A stretch of DNA of 36,058 nucleotides from an uncultured Oscillospiraceae bacterium (GTDB lineage: Bacteria > Bacillota > Clostridia > Oscillospirales > Oscillospiraceae): assembly GCA_900757655.1 (NCBI GenBank), contig CAAEOT010000018.1:1-36058 (forward strand), given 5' to 3'. Below the pieces are notes generated by a model that did no database searches, had not been told where the DNA came from, and saw only the letters and a list, made by a program, of their open reading frames with translations. Of this stretch, positions 15,159 through 23,325 are shown in pieces. The translations under genes and the position numbers were made by a program. Numbering within the stretch: position 1 is the stretch's first letter; every line of letters begins with the position of its first letter.

Positions 15159-16352
15159 TCAGTTTTGCGCAGCTTCAAATGCCTGCTGCAGATCGGCGAT
15201 GATATCGTCGGGATCCTCCAAACCCACTGCAAGACGGATCAGGCGATCCGAGAAGCCGGCAGCCTCGATCTCTTCTTTTGTGCACATGGAGTGCGTCATG
15301 GAAGCCGGATGCTGGATGAGCGTCTCGCAGTCACCAAGGCTGACGGCCAGCGCGCACAGATGCACGTGGTTGAGCACTTTTTTGGCTTCCTCAAAGCTGC
15401 CCATCTCGAAGGAGACAACGCCGCCGAACCGCGTCATCTCGCGGGTGGCCACGGTGTGATCGGGATGGTTCTCCAGGCTGGGATAGAACACCTTCTGCAC
15501 ATACTTGGAGCCGGCAAGGAAGTCGACCACCTTCTGCGTGTTGGCGCAGACGGCGTCCATACGCACCTTGAGTGTCTTGAGACCGCGCAGGATCAAAAAC
15601 GCCTCCTGCGGACCGAGCACCGCGCCTGTGATGTCCTTGAGACCGATCATGCGGATCTTGTCCATGATCTCCTTGCGCGCCACCGAGAAACCTGCGACCA
15701 CATCGCCGTGGCCGTTGAGATACTTGGTCGTGCTGTGCACGACAACATCCGCGCCCAGCTTCAGCGGCTGCACCAGCAGCGGCGTGGCGAAGGTGTTGTC
15801 CACGATGACGATGCAGTCCGGATTCTGTGCATGCGCGTAGTCCGCGACGGCGGCGATGTCCGTGACCTTCATGCTGGGGTTGGCAGTGGTCTCAAAGTAA
15901 ACGACCTTTGTGTCCGGGCGAATGGCTGCTTTCACCTGCGCCATGTCCGTCATGTCGATGCTGTCGGCGTGGATGCCGAAGCGCGGCAGTGTCTCGTGGA
16001 TGAGCGCGAACGTGCAGCCGTAGAGCGTTTTGTCTGCCACAAGGTGATCGCCGCAGCTGAGCAGCGACAGCAGCGTGGCGGAGATGGCACCCATGCCGGA
16101 CGAGAACGCCGTGCAGTCCTCGCCGCCCTCCAGCAGCGCGATTTTCTGCTCGAGCTGGCTGGTGGTGGGGTTGCCGAGACGGGAATAGATGAAGCCGCTC
16201 TCCTGACCGGCGAAGCGGCGGCCGCCCTGCTCGGCGGAATCAAAGACGAAGGTGGAGGTCTGGAAGATCGGCGTGGACAGTGCGCCGAAGTCGTTGTGCA
16301 CGTGGTTGCCGTGGACGACGACCGTTGCGGGAGCGTAGGTTTTCTGAGCCAT
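15159..16352 (-). CDS. megL: L-methionine gamma-lyase (PLP-dependent)
   Basis: This 397-residue enzyme of the Cys/Met-metabolism PLP family splits methionine to methanethiol, 2-oxobutyrate and ammonia. The PLP lysine is K210 in HSTTKYLNGHGDVVAG. The diagnostic cysteine is C113 in LYGCTFAL, equivalent to C116 of the Pseudomonas putida enzyme and usually absent from cystathionine gamma-synthases and lyases. ETTANPSMKV, LQHPASMTHS-type (LIQHPASMTHSMCT) and VGLEDPDDIIADL are also present. AAGGAAAC precedes the start. It is divergent from a decayed MocR-type gene, suggesting it was once controlled by that regulator. Cystathionine lyase activity is a less likely alternative. Confidence 0.88.
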   Translation of the reverse strand: MAQKTYAPATVVVHGNHVHNDFGALSTPIFQTSTFVFDSAEQGGRRFAGQESGFIYSRLGNPTTSQLEQKIALLEGGEDCTAFSSGMGAISATLLSLLSCGDHLVADKTLYGCTFALIHETLPRFGIHADSIDMTDMAQVKAAIRPDTKVVYFETTANPSMKVTDIAAVADYAHAQNPDCIVIVDNTFATPLLVQPLKLGADVVVHSTTKYLNGHGDVVAGFSVARKEIMDKIRMIGLKDITGAVLGPQEAFLILRGLKTLKVRMDAVCANTQKVVDFLAGSKYVQKVFYPSLENHPDHTVATREMTRFGGVVSFEMGSFEEAKKVLNHVHLCALAVSLGDCETLIQHPASMTHSMCTKEEIEAAGFSDRLIRLAVGLEDPDDIIADLQQAFEAAQN

Positions 16353-16423
16353 GATGATGTTTCCTTTCTTTTCTGATTTTCTGAAAAAGTTATTTTGATC
16401 GTCACAATATATGGTATGATTTC

Positions 16424-16452
16424 CTTATAACACGCGCGGCACCCGGCTGCAA
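16424..16452 (-). promoter_or_regulatory. Probable promoter of megL
   Basis: On the minus strand TTGCAG (16452-16447), a 17-base spacer and TATAAG (16429-16424), giving a leader of about 65 bases. The -35 lies inside the decayed start of the divergent gene. Confidence 0.5.
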
Positions 16453-16469
16453 CGGTTTGCCGCAGGGAA

Positions 16470-17468
16470 GTGAAGTGGTACAGTCGCGGTATCGCAGCTG
16501 TGGATGAGGACATTCTGGTCGTCAACGGCAGCCAGCAGGGCATCGACCTCATCTGCAAGGCGCTTGTCGGCAAGAACACGGTCGTGCTCGCAGAGGGCCC
16601 CAGCTATTCGGTCGCGCTGCATTGTTTCCAGTGCGCCGGTGCGCGGGTGGTGACCGTACCGCTGCTGGCGGACGGGCCGGATATGGACGCGATTCGTGCC
16701 GTGGTTGACCCGACACCCATTGATTTTTACTACACGATGACGCACTTTCAGTGTCCGTCGAATGTCTGCTGGAGCGAGCGCAAACGTCGGGAGATGCTGG
16801 CGCTGGCACAGGCAAACAGTTTTACGATCGTTGAGGATGACTGCCTTGGCGATCTGGCGTTTAACGGCCGTCCGCGCCAGACACTGCGTGGACTGGACAG
16901 CGGCAACACCGTGCTGTATTTAAATTCATTTTCCAAGTCGCTCGTGCCGGGGATGCGCCTCGGCTACCTGCTCGTTCCGGGACGGTATGAAAAGCGGCTG
17001 TTCCTTGCAAAGTTCAATGCCGATATTGCGAGCCCCGCACTCCTGCAGGAGATGCTGGCGCTGTATCTTCAGCGCGGGCTGTATGCGGCGCATCTGGAGC
17101 GGCTGGTCGCGCAGTATGCGTCCAAGCGCCGCTGCATGTCGCAGGCGATCCGGGCGTCAAAGCATCTGTCCCTGCCATATCCGGAGCAGGCGGGCGGTGT
17201 GTTTTTCTGGGTGCAGATCCCGGACGCCGTTGATGCCGTCCTGCTCTGGAAGCGGCTGCGTCTGCAGGGGGTCAAGCTCACGCCGGGCACGGTGTTCAGC
17301 CTGACCGGCAGCGCACAGCGTTTTCTGCGCCTGAGCTATGTCGGTTGCCCGCTGGAGATGATCCCGGAGGGCATTCACTGTATTGACCGGGAAATCGACT
17401 GGCTGCTGCAAAACGGGGCAGCGCATGTTGGTGATTCATTTTGTGACATCGCTTTGCCACAGCAGTGA
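16470..17468 (+). pseudogene. 5'-truncated MocR/aminotransferase-like PLP protein
   Basis: The 332-codon frame opens with GTG directly in the middle of a fold-type I aminotransferase: SRGIAAVDEDILVVNGSQQG is the segment normally found about 60-70 residues into the domain. Downstream parts are intact, including EDDCLGDLAFNG and the PLP lysine in NSFSKSLVPGMRLGY. Missing are the N-terminal part of the aminotransferase fold and any winged-helix domain. Another frame just upstream (16434-16469) reads RGTRLQRFAAGK and then a stop, plausibly the shifted continuation. MocR/PdxR regulators combine a GntR-type DNA-binding domain with this fold and often sit divergent to their target, here megL. I infer a decayed regulator; a free-standing truncated aminotransferase is less likely. 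Confidence 0.65.
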
Positions 17469-17579
17469 TTCACCCGCTTTGGCGCAGTGAATTGCAGTGA
17501 CACGGGTTCACGAGCACCGTGCCATGCTGCCGTGCCAACGCACTATGTTGAGAATTTGCATCAGACGGAGGAGAATCAG

Positions 17580-19019
17580 GTGCAGAAGAAAACAAACACC
17601 CTATATTATGTGACCGCAGTGATCTTGGCTGTGCTGCTTTTTTTACTTTTTCGCATTTTTCCACTCACGGGTGACGATTGGTTCCGGGAGGGGCTGGGCG
17701 CGTCTCTGCACAGCGTTCAGGATCTGGTGCGGACGGTCGCGCAGAAATGGAGCACCTCCAACGGGCGTATTCTCGGAAACGTCCTTGCTTACACCGCAGG
17801 GAGCAGGCCCATCGTGCGCGACGTGCTGCGCGCAGGCGTTCTTTTGCTCCTTGTGGTCTGGCTTTCCCGTATCACGAAACAGTGGACTGCTTCCGGGCTG
17901 CTGCTGTGCACCGCTCTGGTGCTGTTTCTGCCCAGCACCATGTTCCGGGAAGTCTACCCGTGGGCAGCCGGATATTTCAACTATGTTCCTCCCGTTGCGT
18001 TGGCTTTGCTTGCGCTGTGCCTGATCCCGGAGCTCTGGGCCGGGAAGCCCGCAGGCAACTCCATAAAGCGCAGCATTGCATTATTTTTCGTTGCATTTTC
18101 CGCGCAGCTGTTTGTGGAGAACGTTACGTTTTACGTGGTATGCTCCGCCGCTGCGCTCAACATTTATCAATGCGTCCGGTACAGAAAGTGCTCGGCTGAG
18201 CTGCTTTGCTATCTCATCGGTTCCATCATGGGAGCGGCGCTGCTGCTCGCATCACCGTCTTATCTGGACATCTTTTTCCGAGGAGAAAACTACCAGATTG
18301 GTGCTACGCACGGTCTGCGCGGACTGCTCACGTCGGCACGCAATAACTGCGGGACTGTGTTTCACGCCTTGCTGGCGGATTGCCCGGTCCTCTATCTGTC
18401 CATCACCGCCTTGCTCGGCGCATACCTTCTGCGCGCGCAGAAGCCGACCGCGGCAGAGAAAATCGGATTTGTTCTTTTGGTTGGCTGCTGCGCTGCTTTT
18501 TTGTTCAGAACGTGGTCTGATCGGGTGACCGTGGGCATCAGTCTGCTGTGGTTTTTGCTCGTTGCGGTCGCTGTTTTCCGTCTTCGAAAAGCCATCGGCG
18601 GCAAAGCGTTCTATTTTTTGCTGTCAGCGCTTTGCGCGGCTTTTCCACTGCTGTTTGTAAACCCCATCGGACCGCGGTGCTTATATATTTCCTATGTATT
18701 TCTTCTGGCCGTTGCTCTGGAGCTGCTGTCGGGGCTCAAGCTGAACTTCAAGTTTGCTTTCCCGGTTTGTGCCGTTTTATGTGCGGCCGTTATCGTCTTT
18801 AACTGGTCCGTTTATTACCCGCTCCATCAGGTCGATGTGCAGCAGCGCAGTGCCATTGAAGACGCGATTGCCCGGGGCGAACGCTCGGTAGAGGTGCAGG
18901 CCTATCCAAGCGACCGCTGGCTTTGGGAACCGGACACGCCCAAAATGCAGTATGCCTACTACTATCAGACCCCAAACGACTTTACGATCACGTTCGTCCC
19001 CCAGGAGACGTCAAAATGA
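17580..19019 (+). CDS. Polytopic membrane protein, GT-C glycosyltransferase-like (DUF6056-like)
   Basis: A 479-residue protein with about 11-12 membrane spans. A GDDWFREG motif sits right after the first span (residues about 30-37), where GT-C lipid-sugar-dependent glycosyltransferases carry their catalytic acidic pair. FREVYPWAAGYFNYVPP follows, a pattern like DUF6056 proteins. The C-terminal 70 residues are an outward-facing soluble tail. The start is a GTG at 17580 with CGGAGGAG nine bases upstream; the open frame before it has no ribosome site. It leads a four-gene cassette with a UbiA-type phosphoribosyltransferase and paired SMR proteins, so I infer it transfers a lipid-linked sugar to an outside acceptor. 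Acceptor and sugar are unknown. Confidence 0.7.
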   Translation: MQKKTNTLYYVTAVILAVLLFLLFRIFPLTGDDWFREGLGASLHSVQDLVRTVAQKWSTSNGRILGNVLAYTAGSRPIVRDVLRAGVLLLLVVWLSRITKQWTASGLLLCTALVLFLPSTMFREVYPWAAGYFNYVPPVALALLALCLIPELWAGKPAGNSIKRSIALFFVAFSAQLFVENVTFYVVCSAAALNIYQCVRYRKCSAELLCYLIGSIMGAALLLASPSYLDIFFRGENYQIGATHGLRGLLTSARNNCGTVFHALLADCPVLYLSITALLGAYLLRAQKPTAAEKIGFVLLVGCCAAFLFRTWSDRVTVGISLLWFLLVAVAVFRLRKAIGGKAFYFLLSALCAAFPLLFVNPIGPRCLYISYVFLLAVALELLSGLKLNFKFAFPVCAVLCAAVIVFNWSVYYPLHQVDVQQRSAIEDAIARGERSVEVQAYPSDRWLWEPDTPKMQYAYYYQTPNDFTITFVPQETSK

Positions 19020-19056
19020 TGCCGGATAATGATGGATTTTCTAAAGGGGTAATATC

Positions 19057-19902
19057 ATGAAAGATTACATCCACCTTTTGCGGCCCAAACATTATTTGAA
19101 GAATGTTCTGGTGCTGCTGCCGCTCTTTTTCAGCGGGCGATTTTTTGAACGCGAGATGTTCTGCAGCGGCCTTGCGGGCTTTGCGGCATTTTGCTTTCTT
19201 TCGTCGCTGGTATACATTATCAATGACATCCGGGACATCGATTCCGACAGGCAGCACCCAACGAAGTGTCTGCGCCCGCTCGCCAGCGGCGCGGTCAGCA
19301 TTCCCGCTGCGCTGATCATGGCTGCGATTCTTGCGGCTGCGATCCTTGTCATCGGCATCGGTATACGGTTCCCGCTGAGCGGCTGGCTTTGCATGATTAT
19401 TTATCTGGCAGTCAACATCGGATACAGTTTCGGGTTAAAAAACGTTCCGATTCTGGACGTCGCGCTGCTGGTCTCCGGCTTTCTGCTGCGTGTGCTTTTT
19501 GGGTCCGCGATTACCGGCGTTGTGATTTCAAATTGGCTCTATCTCACTGTCGTTTCGATCTCCTTTTATCTGGCGCTGAGTAAGCGCCGCGGTGAATTGC
19601 GCCGGCAGCGAAACACGACCCGAAAAGTGCTGAAATACTATAACGACGATTTCCTGAACAAGAACATGAACATGTGCCTGACGCTTGCGATCGTGTTTTA
19701 CTCTCTCTGGAGTGCAGACTCGGCAAATACATACATGATCTGGACAGTTCCTCTTGTTATCTGCCTGTGTCTTAAATACTTCCTGACCATTGACGGCAAT
19801 TCCGACGGTGACCCCGTTGAGGTCATTTTTCGGGATAAAACGCTTTTGCGCCTGATTGCGGCGTTTGCGCTCATAATCGGCGCTCTCATTTATTTGGTGT
19901 GA
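19057..19902 (+). CDS. UbiA-family polyprenyl-phosphate phosphoribosyltransferase-like protein
   Basis: A 281-residue membrane prenyltransferase with about eight or nine spans. The N-terminus LLRPKHYLKNVLVLLPLF and the motif N56-D57-x2-D60-x3-D64 followed by HPTKCLRPLASG are those of decaprenyl-phosphate phosphoribosyltransferase (mycobacterial Rv3806c/UbiA), not of quinone- or heme-making UbiA proteins. The second loop has LALSKRRGELRRQR and KYYNDDFL, also like that group. Such enzymes join 5-phosphoribosyl diphosphate to a polyprenyl phosphate, the first step to lipid-linked ribose or arabinose. AAAGGGG precedes the ATG; the gene lies 37 bases after the GT-C-like gene. No epimerase (DprE1/DprE2-like) or dedicated phosphatase is nearby. 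Confidence 0.82.
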   Translation: MKDYIHLLRPKHYLKNVLVLLPLFFSGRFFEREMFCSGLAGFAAFCFLSSLVYIINDIRDIDSDRQHPTKCLRPLASGAVSIPAALIMAAILAAAILVIGIGIRFPLSGWLCMIIYLAVNIGYSFGLKNVPILDVALLVSGFLLRVLFGSAITGVVISNWLYLTVVSISFYLALSKRRGELRRQRNTTRKVLKYYNDDFLNKNMNMCLTLAIVFYSLWSADSANTYMIWTVPLVICLCLKYFLTIDGNSDGDPVEVIFRDKTLLRLIAAFALIIGALIYLV

Positions 19903-19906
19903 TACT

Positions 19907-20260
19907 ATGAAACGATCTGATTCTACGCGGCCGATTCTGCGCGGCGTTCTGCTCATGCTCATTTCTTCCTTTTCCACTTGCGTTGGGCAGCTTTTCTGGA
20001 AACTATCTGCGACCGGTTCCGTTCTGTTTCTTCTCGCAGGGTTCGCTCTTTATGGCGTCGGCGCGCTGCTTATGCTCCTTGCCATGAACTATGGGGATCT
20101 TTCCGTTCTCCACCCGATGCTCGGCGCCGGATATGTGCTGTCCTTTGTGCTTGGGCGTATTTTCCTGCAGGAATCCATTTCGGTTATGAAGATGATCGGC
20201 CTTCTTGCCATCCTTCTCGGCCTGATCCTGATCGTACGCAGCGGGGTGAAAGAACCATGA
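19907..20260 (+). CDS. SMR-type small membrane protein, ArnE/ArnF-like subunit 1
   Basis: 117 residues with four membrane spans and the SMR/EamA-half layout: SSFSTCVGQLFWKLSA in helix 1, LLMLLAMNYGDLSVLHPMLGAGYVLSFVLGRIFLQE in helices 3-4. The SVLHPMLGAGYV stretch matches the ArnE/ArnF-type lipid-sugar flippases better than drug exporters such as EmrE, whose membrane glutamate is lacking in helix 1. It starts 4 bases after the UbiA-like gene and overlaps the second SMR gene by four bases (ATGA), so the two are probably made together as a heterodimer. I infer flipping of a polyprenyl-phosphate-linked sugar across the membrane. Confidence 0.75.
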   Translation: MKRSDSTRPILRGVLLMLISSFSTCVGQLFWKLSATGSVLFLLAGFALYGVGALLMLLAMNYGDLSVLHPMLGAGYVLSFVLGRIFLQESISVMKMIGLLAILLGLILIVRSGVKEP

Positions 20261-20586
20261 AATTTTTCTTCTGCGTCCTTATCATGACGCTGTGCGGTGC
20301 GCTCGGCGCGCTCTTTTTGAAAACCGGGGCCGTGAGAATCACCGGGATCCGTTCTGTTTTCACGACACCGAAAATTTGGCTCGGCGGCTGTTTTTATCTT
20401 GCGGGTGCATTGATGAACATCGCGCTTTTGCACCACTATGCCTATTCGATCGTCTACCCGCTGACAGCAATCACTTATGTATGGTCTTTGATTTTTTCTG
20501 CGCTGCTGCTCCATGAACGCATCACCGTGGAAAAATGCCTCGGGATCGCGGCGATTTGTATCGGTGCCTTTTTGCTGGTGCAATAG
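20257..20586 (+). CDS. SMR-type small membrane protein, ArnE/ArnF-like subunit 2
   Basis: 109 residues, four spans. The visible core is MTLCGALGALFLKTGAV, ALLHHYAYSIVYPLTAITYVWSLIFSALLLHERIT and a final GIAAICIGAFLLV. The YSIVYPLTAITYVWSL segment parallels SVLHPMLGAGYVLSF in the partner, so the two genes look like diverged copies. The true start is the ATG at 20257, inside the stop of the preceding gene; a longer open frame from 19978 is out of context. It closes the four-gene cassette. Confidence 0.75.
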   Translation: MKFFFCVLIMTLCGALGALFLKTGAVRITGIRSVFTTPKIWLGGCFYLAGALMNIALLHHYAYSIVYPLTAITYVWSLIFSALLLHERITVEKCLGIAAICIGAFLLVQ

Positions 20587-20687
20587 CTGTTTCACTCGCG
20601 GCTTTGCGGGCTGCTCAGCCTGCCAAAAGCGTGCTGTTTTGTAAAAATCACATATTTTGTGAACAAATATGGCGCCTTTTATGAATA

Positions 20688-20714
20688 TTGGCACTCTCTT
20701 CTTGACAGTGCTAA
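20688..20714 (+). promoter_or_regulatory. CIRCE operator (HrcA site) upstream of hsp20
   Basis: TTGGCACTC, nine bases, CAGTGCTAA. This differs from the CIRCE consensus (TTAGCACTC-N9-GAGTGCTAA) at one base in each arm. The operator covers the -35 of the promoter at 20702-20729, so HrcA binding would block transcription until heat or misfolding stress. Confidence 0.85.
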
Positions 20715-20729
20715 AAAGCGTGCTATGAT
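20702..20729 (+). promoter_or_regulatory. Sigma-A promoter of hsp20
   Basis: TTGACA (20702-20707), a 16-base spacer and TATGAT (20724-20729), partly inside the CIRCE operator. The predicted leader to the ATG at 20863 is about 125 bases and holds no gene. In 20587-20687 I see only a GC-rich imperfect hairpin near 20605-20622 that could weakly end the upstream operon. Confidence 0.75.
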
Positions 20730-20862
20730 GAAGACGATCGATGAGGGAGAACCTTCAGAGGACTCCGGAGATCGGGCATTATTGTACAAATGGTAACAGA
20801 GTTCGCCAACGCGTGGAGTTTTTCCCCAGCGCCTACGAAAGGTTTGAATGGAGGAATGACTT

Positions 20863-21312
20863 ATGTTGCCGAGCATTTTTGGTGAAAACCTGTTTGATGA
20901 TTCTTTGTCCGATTTCTTTGATTTCGGCCGCTTTATGCCGCAGGTCAGCAGTGAACTGTATGGTAAGCATGCCAGAAATCTGATGAAGACCGATGTCCGC
21001 GAATTGGATGGCTCGTACGAGCTGGACGTGGATCTGCCGGGCTTCAAGAAGGATGAAGTGACAGTCAATCTGCAGGATGGTTACCTGACGATCAGCGCTG
21101 CCAAGGGCTTGGACAAGGACGAGCCCGATAAGAAGGGCAAGTTCCTGCGTCAGGAGCGTTACGCTGGTTCCATGAGCCGCAGCTTCTACGTCGGCGCCGA
21201 TGTGAAATCCGCAGATGTCTCCGCGAAGTTCGAGGATGGCATTTTGAAGATCAGCGTCCCGAAAGTTGCGCCGAAGGAGCTTCCGAAGCACACGACCATC
21301 ACGATTGCGTAA
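20863..21312 (+). CDS. Small heat-shock protein, Hsp20/alpha-crystallin family
   Basis: A 149-residue ATP-independent chaperone that holds unfolding proteins for later refolding. The alpha-crystallin domain runs from about residue 40: MKTDVRELDGSYELDVDLPGFKKDEVTVNLQDGYLTISA, then the typical FYVGADVKSADVSAKFEDGILKISVPK with the GILKISVP strand, and a C-terminal tail. The N-terminal region is phenylalanine-rich (FGENLFDDSLSDFFDFGRF), as usual for substrate binding. TGGAGGAA precedes the start. It is a single-gene unit with its own CIRCE-controlled promoter and a terminator. Confidence 0.95.
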   Translation: MLPSIFGENLFDDSLSDFFDFGRFMPQVSSELYGKHARNLMKTDVRELDGSYELDVDLPGFKKDEVTVNLQDGYLTISAAKGLDKDEPDKKGKFLRQERYAGSMSRSFYVGADVKSADVSAKFEDGILKISVPKVAPKELPKHTTITIA

Positions 21313-21326
21313 TACGCAGCAATGCA

Positions 21327-21359
21327 CAAGCGCTCCGGCCGTTTCGGCCGGAGCGCTTG
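21327..21359 (+). terminator. Strong hairpin after hsp20
   Basis: A perfect 15-bp stem (CAAGCGCTCCGGCCG with its complement) with a TTT loop, 15 bases past the stop. The downstream T tract is poor (GGCTTT), so it may act as a weak terminator or as a block to exonucleases. No gene is seen in 21360-21453. Confidence 0.65.
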
Positions 21360-21453
21360 GGCTTTAAAAGGGGGATCCCCTCCGTGGCCTGAAAGGGCGA
21401 CGGCGGGGATCTATCTGTTATAAATGCCTTCAGCTGTGCTTGCTGCGCAGTTC

Positions 21454-23304
21454 TTAGACTTTGATCTTGGCAGCGCGCTTGATCATGTATGGGAGGATGG
21501 CCTTCATCTTGTCCTCGGAGCGGATCATTTTGGTTGCCTCCGGGTGGTCGCGGCGCAGGTGGATGGCGTCAAACTCGCACTTGGTCGTACACACACCGCA
21601 GCCAATGCAGCGATTGGTATCAACGACGCTCACACCGCAGCCAAGGCAGCGGGACGCTTCCATTTTGACCTGCTCTTCTGTGAACGTGCAGCGCGGGTCG
21701 CGGAATGTCTTGCGTGCCTGCGCACCGGAAAGTGCTGCGGGCACCTGACGCGCCGGAGCATCGAAGCACTCCGTCGGCAGAGCAACATTGCGCTTGTCCA
21801 GTTCGGGGTACGAGCGGCGGTTACGGCCGATCGTCAGGCTCTGACCCTCGTGTACATAGCGGTGTAGGGAAATGGCGGCTTCCTTGCCGGCGGCAATGGC
21901 GTCGATCGCAAATTTCGGCCCGGTGGTCACGTCGCCGCCGACGAAGATATCCGGCTGCGCGATCTGAAGCGTGAGACCGTCGCAGACGGCAGTACCGTTT
22001 TTGCGCAGCTCCACGTTTTCCCCGTCAAGCAGCGCACCCCAATCTACGCGCTGACCGATGGCGCCGATGACTGTGTTCACATTCCATGTCTCATATTCGC
22101 CGGTGCCGACCGGGGCACGGCGGCCGGAAGCGTCGGTCTCGCCGAGTTCCATGATTTCCAGGCGGATCGCGGAGACCTTGCCGTTCTTGCCGACGATTTC
22201 TGACGGCGCGCGCAGGAGCTTGAGCTCCATGCCCTCGGCGAGCGCATCCTCGATCTCATCACGGTCGGCTTTCAGCTCACTCTCGCCGCGGCGATAGACA
22301 AGGTAGACCTTCTCCGCACCGAGACGAAGCGCCGCACGGGCGACATCGATGGAGACGTTGCCGCCGCCGATGACGGCGACAGCCTTGCCGATATCCGGCT
22401 GTTCTCCGAGATTTACGCTGCGCAGGAAATCCACACCGCCGAGCACGCCCGTGAGCGTTTCGCCCGGGCAGCGGATCGCTGCGCTCTTTTGTGTACCGAT
22501 GGCAACATAGAAGCCGCGGTAGCCCTGCTCACGTAGCTGGGCGATGGTAACATCCTTGCCGACTTCTACGCCGCACCGGAATTCTACGCCCATCTCCGTG
22601 AGGATTTCGATCTCGGCATTCACGACCTCCTTCTCGAGACGGAAGCTCGGAATGCCAAGCATGAGCATGCCGCCGGGAACCGGATTACGGTCGAACACGG
22701 TCACGGGGTAGCTCTTTTCGGCCAGATAGTAGGCGCATGCCATGCCGGACGGACCGGCACCGATGACGGCGATCTTCTCCGTGAACGGAATGTTGCGCTG
22801 ATTGAGCATCTTCGGCACGTAGCGCTTGTCGGCATGCAGCTCCTGCTCTGCGATGAATTTCTTGATCTCGTCGATGGCAACGGCGCGGTCCACGCTGCCG
22901 CGGGTGCAGGCCTGTTCGCAGCGGCGGTTGCAGATGTGGCCGCAGACGGTGGGGAAGGGGTTCTCTTTTTTGATGAGCTTGAGCGCATCCATGTAGCGGC
23001 CTTCGGCTGCCATGCGGATATAGCCCTGAACGGCAATGTGTGCCGGACAGTTGCTCTTGCAGGGGGCTGTGCCGGTGTCGTAGCAGTTGGCGGACGGATT
23101 GTCGTCGCGATAATTTTCGTTCCACATCTCCGGGCCCCATTTGGTCTCATCCGGCAGTACCTGTTTCGGATAGACGATCGGGCCATCCTTCGTGTACAGC
23201 TTCTGTCCGAGCTTGGCGGCGCCCGCCGGGCATACCTCGGCACACTGGCCGCAGGCAACGCATTTTTCCGGATCGACGTGCGCGCGGTAAGCGGAAGCGG
23301 ACAT
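21454..23304 (-). CDS. FAD/NAD(P)-dependent iron-sulfur oxidoreductase, C-terminal two-thirds (separated by a frameshift)
   Basis: The 616-codon frame carries a ferredoxin motif (CVACGQCAEVCPAG), a helical [4Fe-4S] domain as in the glutamate synthase small subunit (CGHICNRRCEQACTRG), two nucleotide-binding domains (IGAGPSGMACAYYLAE for FAD, VIGGGNVSIDVARAALRLG for NAD(P)H) and a C-terminal ferredoxin motif (CIGCGVCTTKCEFDA). This is a GltD-like electron-transfer module. The ATG at 23304 has no ribosome site and lies in the middle of a conserved linker (QLFNTPNMSASAY), so it is not a natural start. The frame continues the N-terminal piece at 23326-24157 after a one-base shift. The physiological acceptor is unknown. 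Confidence 0.8.
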   Translation of the reverse strand: MSASAYRAHVDPEKCVACGQCAEVCPAGAAKLGQKLYTKDGPIVYPKQVLPDETKWGPEMWNENYRDDNPSANCYDTGTAPCKSNCPAHIAVQGYIRMAAEGRYMDALKLIKKENPFPTVCGHICNRRCEQACTRGSVDRAVAIDEIKKFIAEQELHADKRYVPKMLNQRNIPFTEKIAVIGAGPSGMACAYYLAEKSYPVTVFDRNPVPGGMLMLGIPSFRLEKEVVNAEIEILTEMGVEFRCGVEVGKDVTIAQLREQGYRGFYVAIGTQKSAAIRCPGETLTGVLGGVDFLRSVNLGEQPDIGKAVAVIGGGNVSIDVARAALRLGAEKVYLVYRRGESELKADRDEIEDALAEGMELKLLRAPSEIVGKNGKVSAIRLEIMELGETDASGRRAPVGTGEYETWNVNTVIGAIGQRVDWGALLDGENVELRKNGTAVCDGLTLQIAQPDIFVGGDVTTGPKFAIDAIAAGKEAAISLHRYVHEGQSLTIGRNRRSYPELDKRNVALPTECFDAPARQVPAALSGAQARKTFRDPRCTFTEEQVKMEASRCLGCGVSVVDTNRCIGCGVCTTKCEFDAIHLRRDHPEATKMIRSEDKMKAILPYMIKRAAKIKV

Positions 23305-23325
23305 GTTCGGCGTGTTGAACAGCTG

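Noticed and set aside
19978..20256. N-terminal extension of the second SMR protein to 19978
   Set aside because: It overlaps the first SMR gene out of frame and lacks hydrophobic spans; the ATG at 20257 in the ATGA overlap is the natural start.
22701..23325. Extension of the N-terminal oxidoreductase frame to 22701 as part of a 468-residue protein
   Set aside because: After GICNCCVCSCYALR the frame turns into arginine/serine/proline-rich nonsense that overlaps the real downstream domain in another frame, so it is a frameshift artefact.
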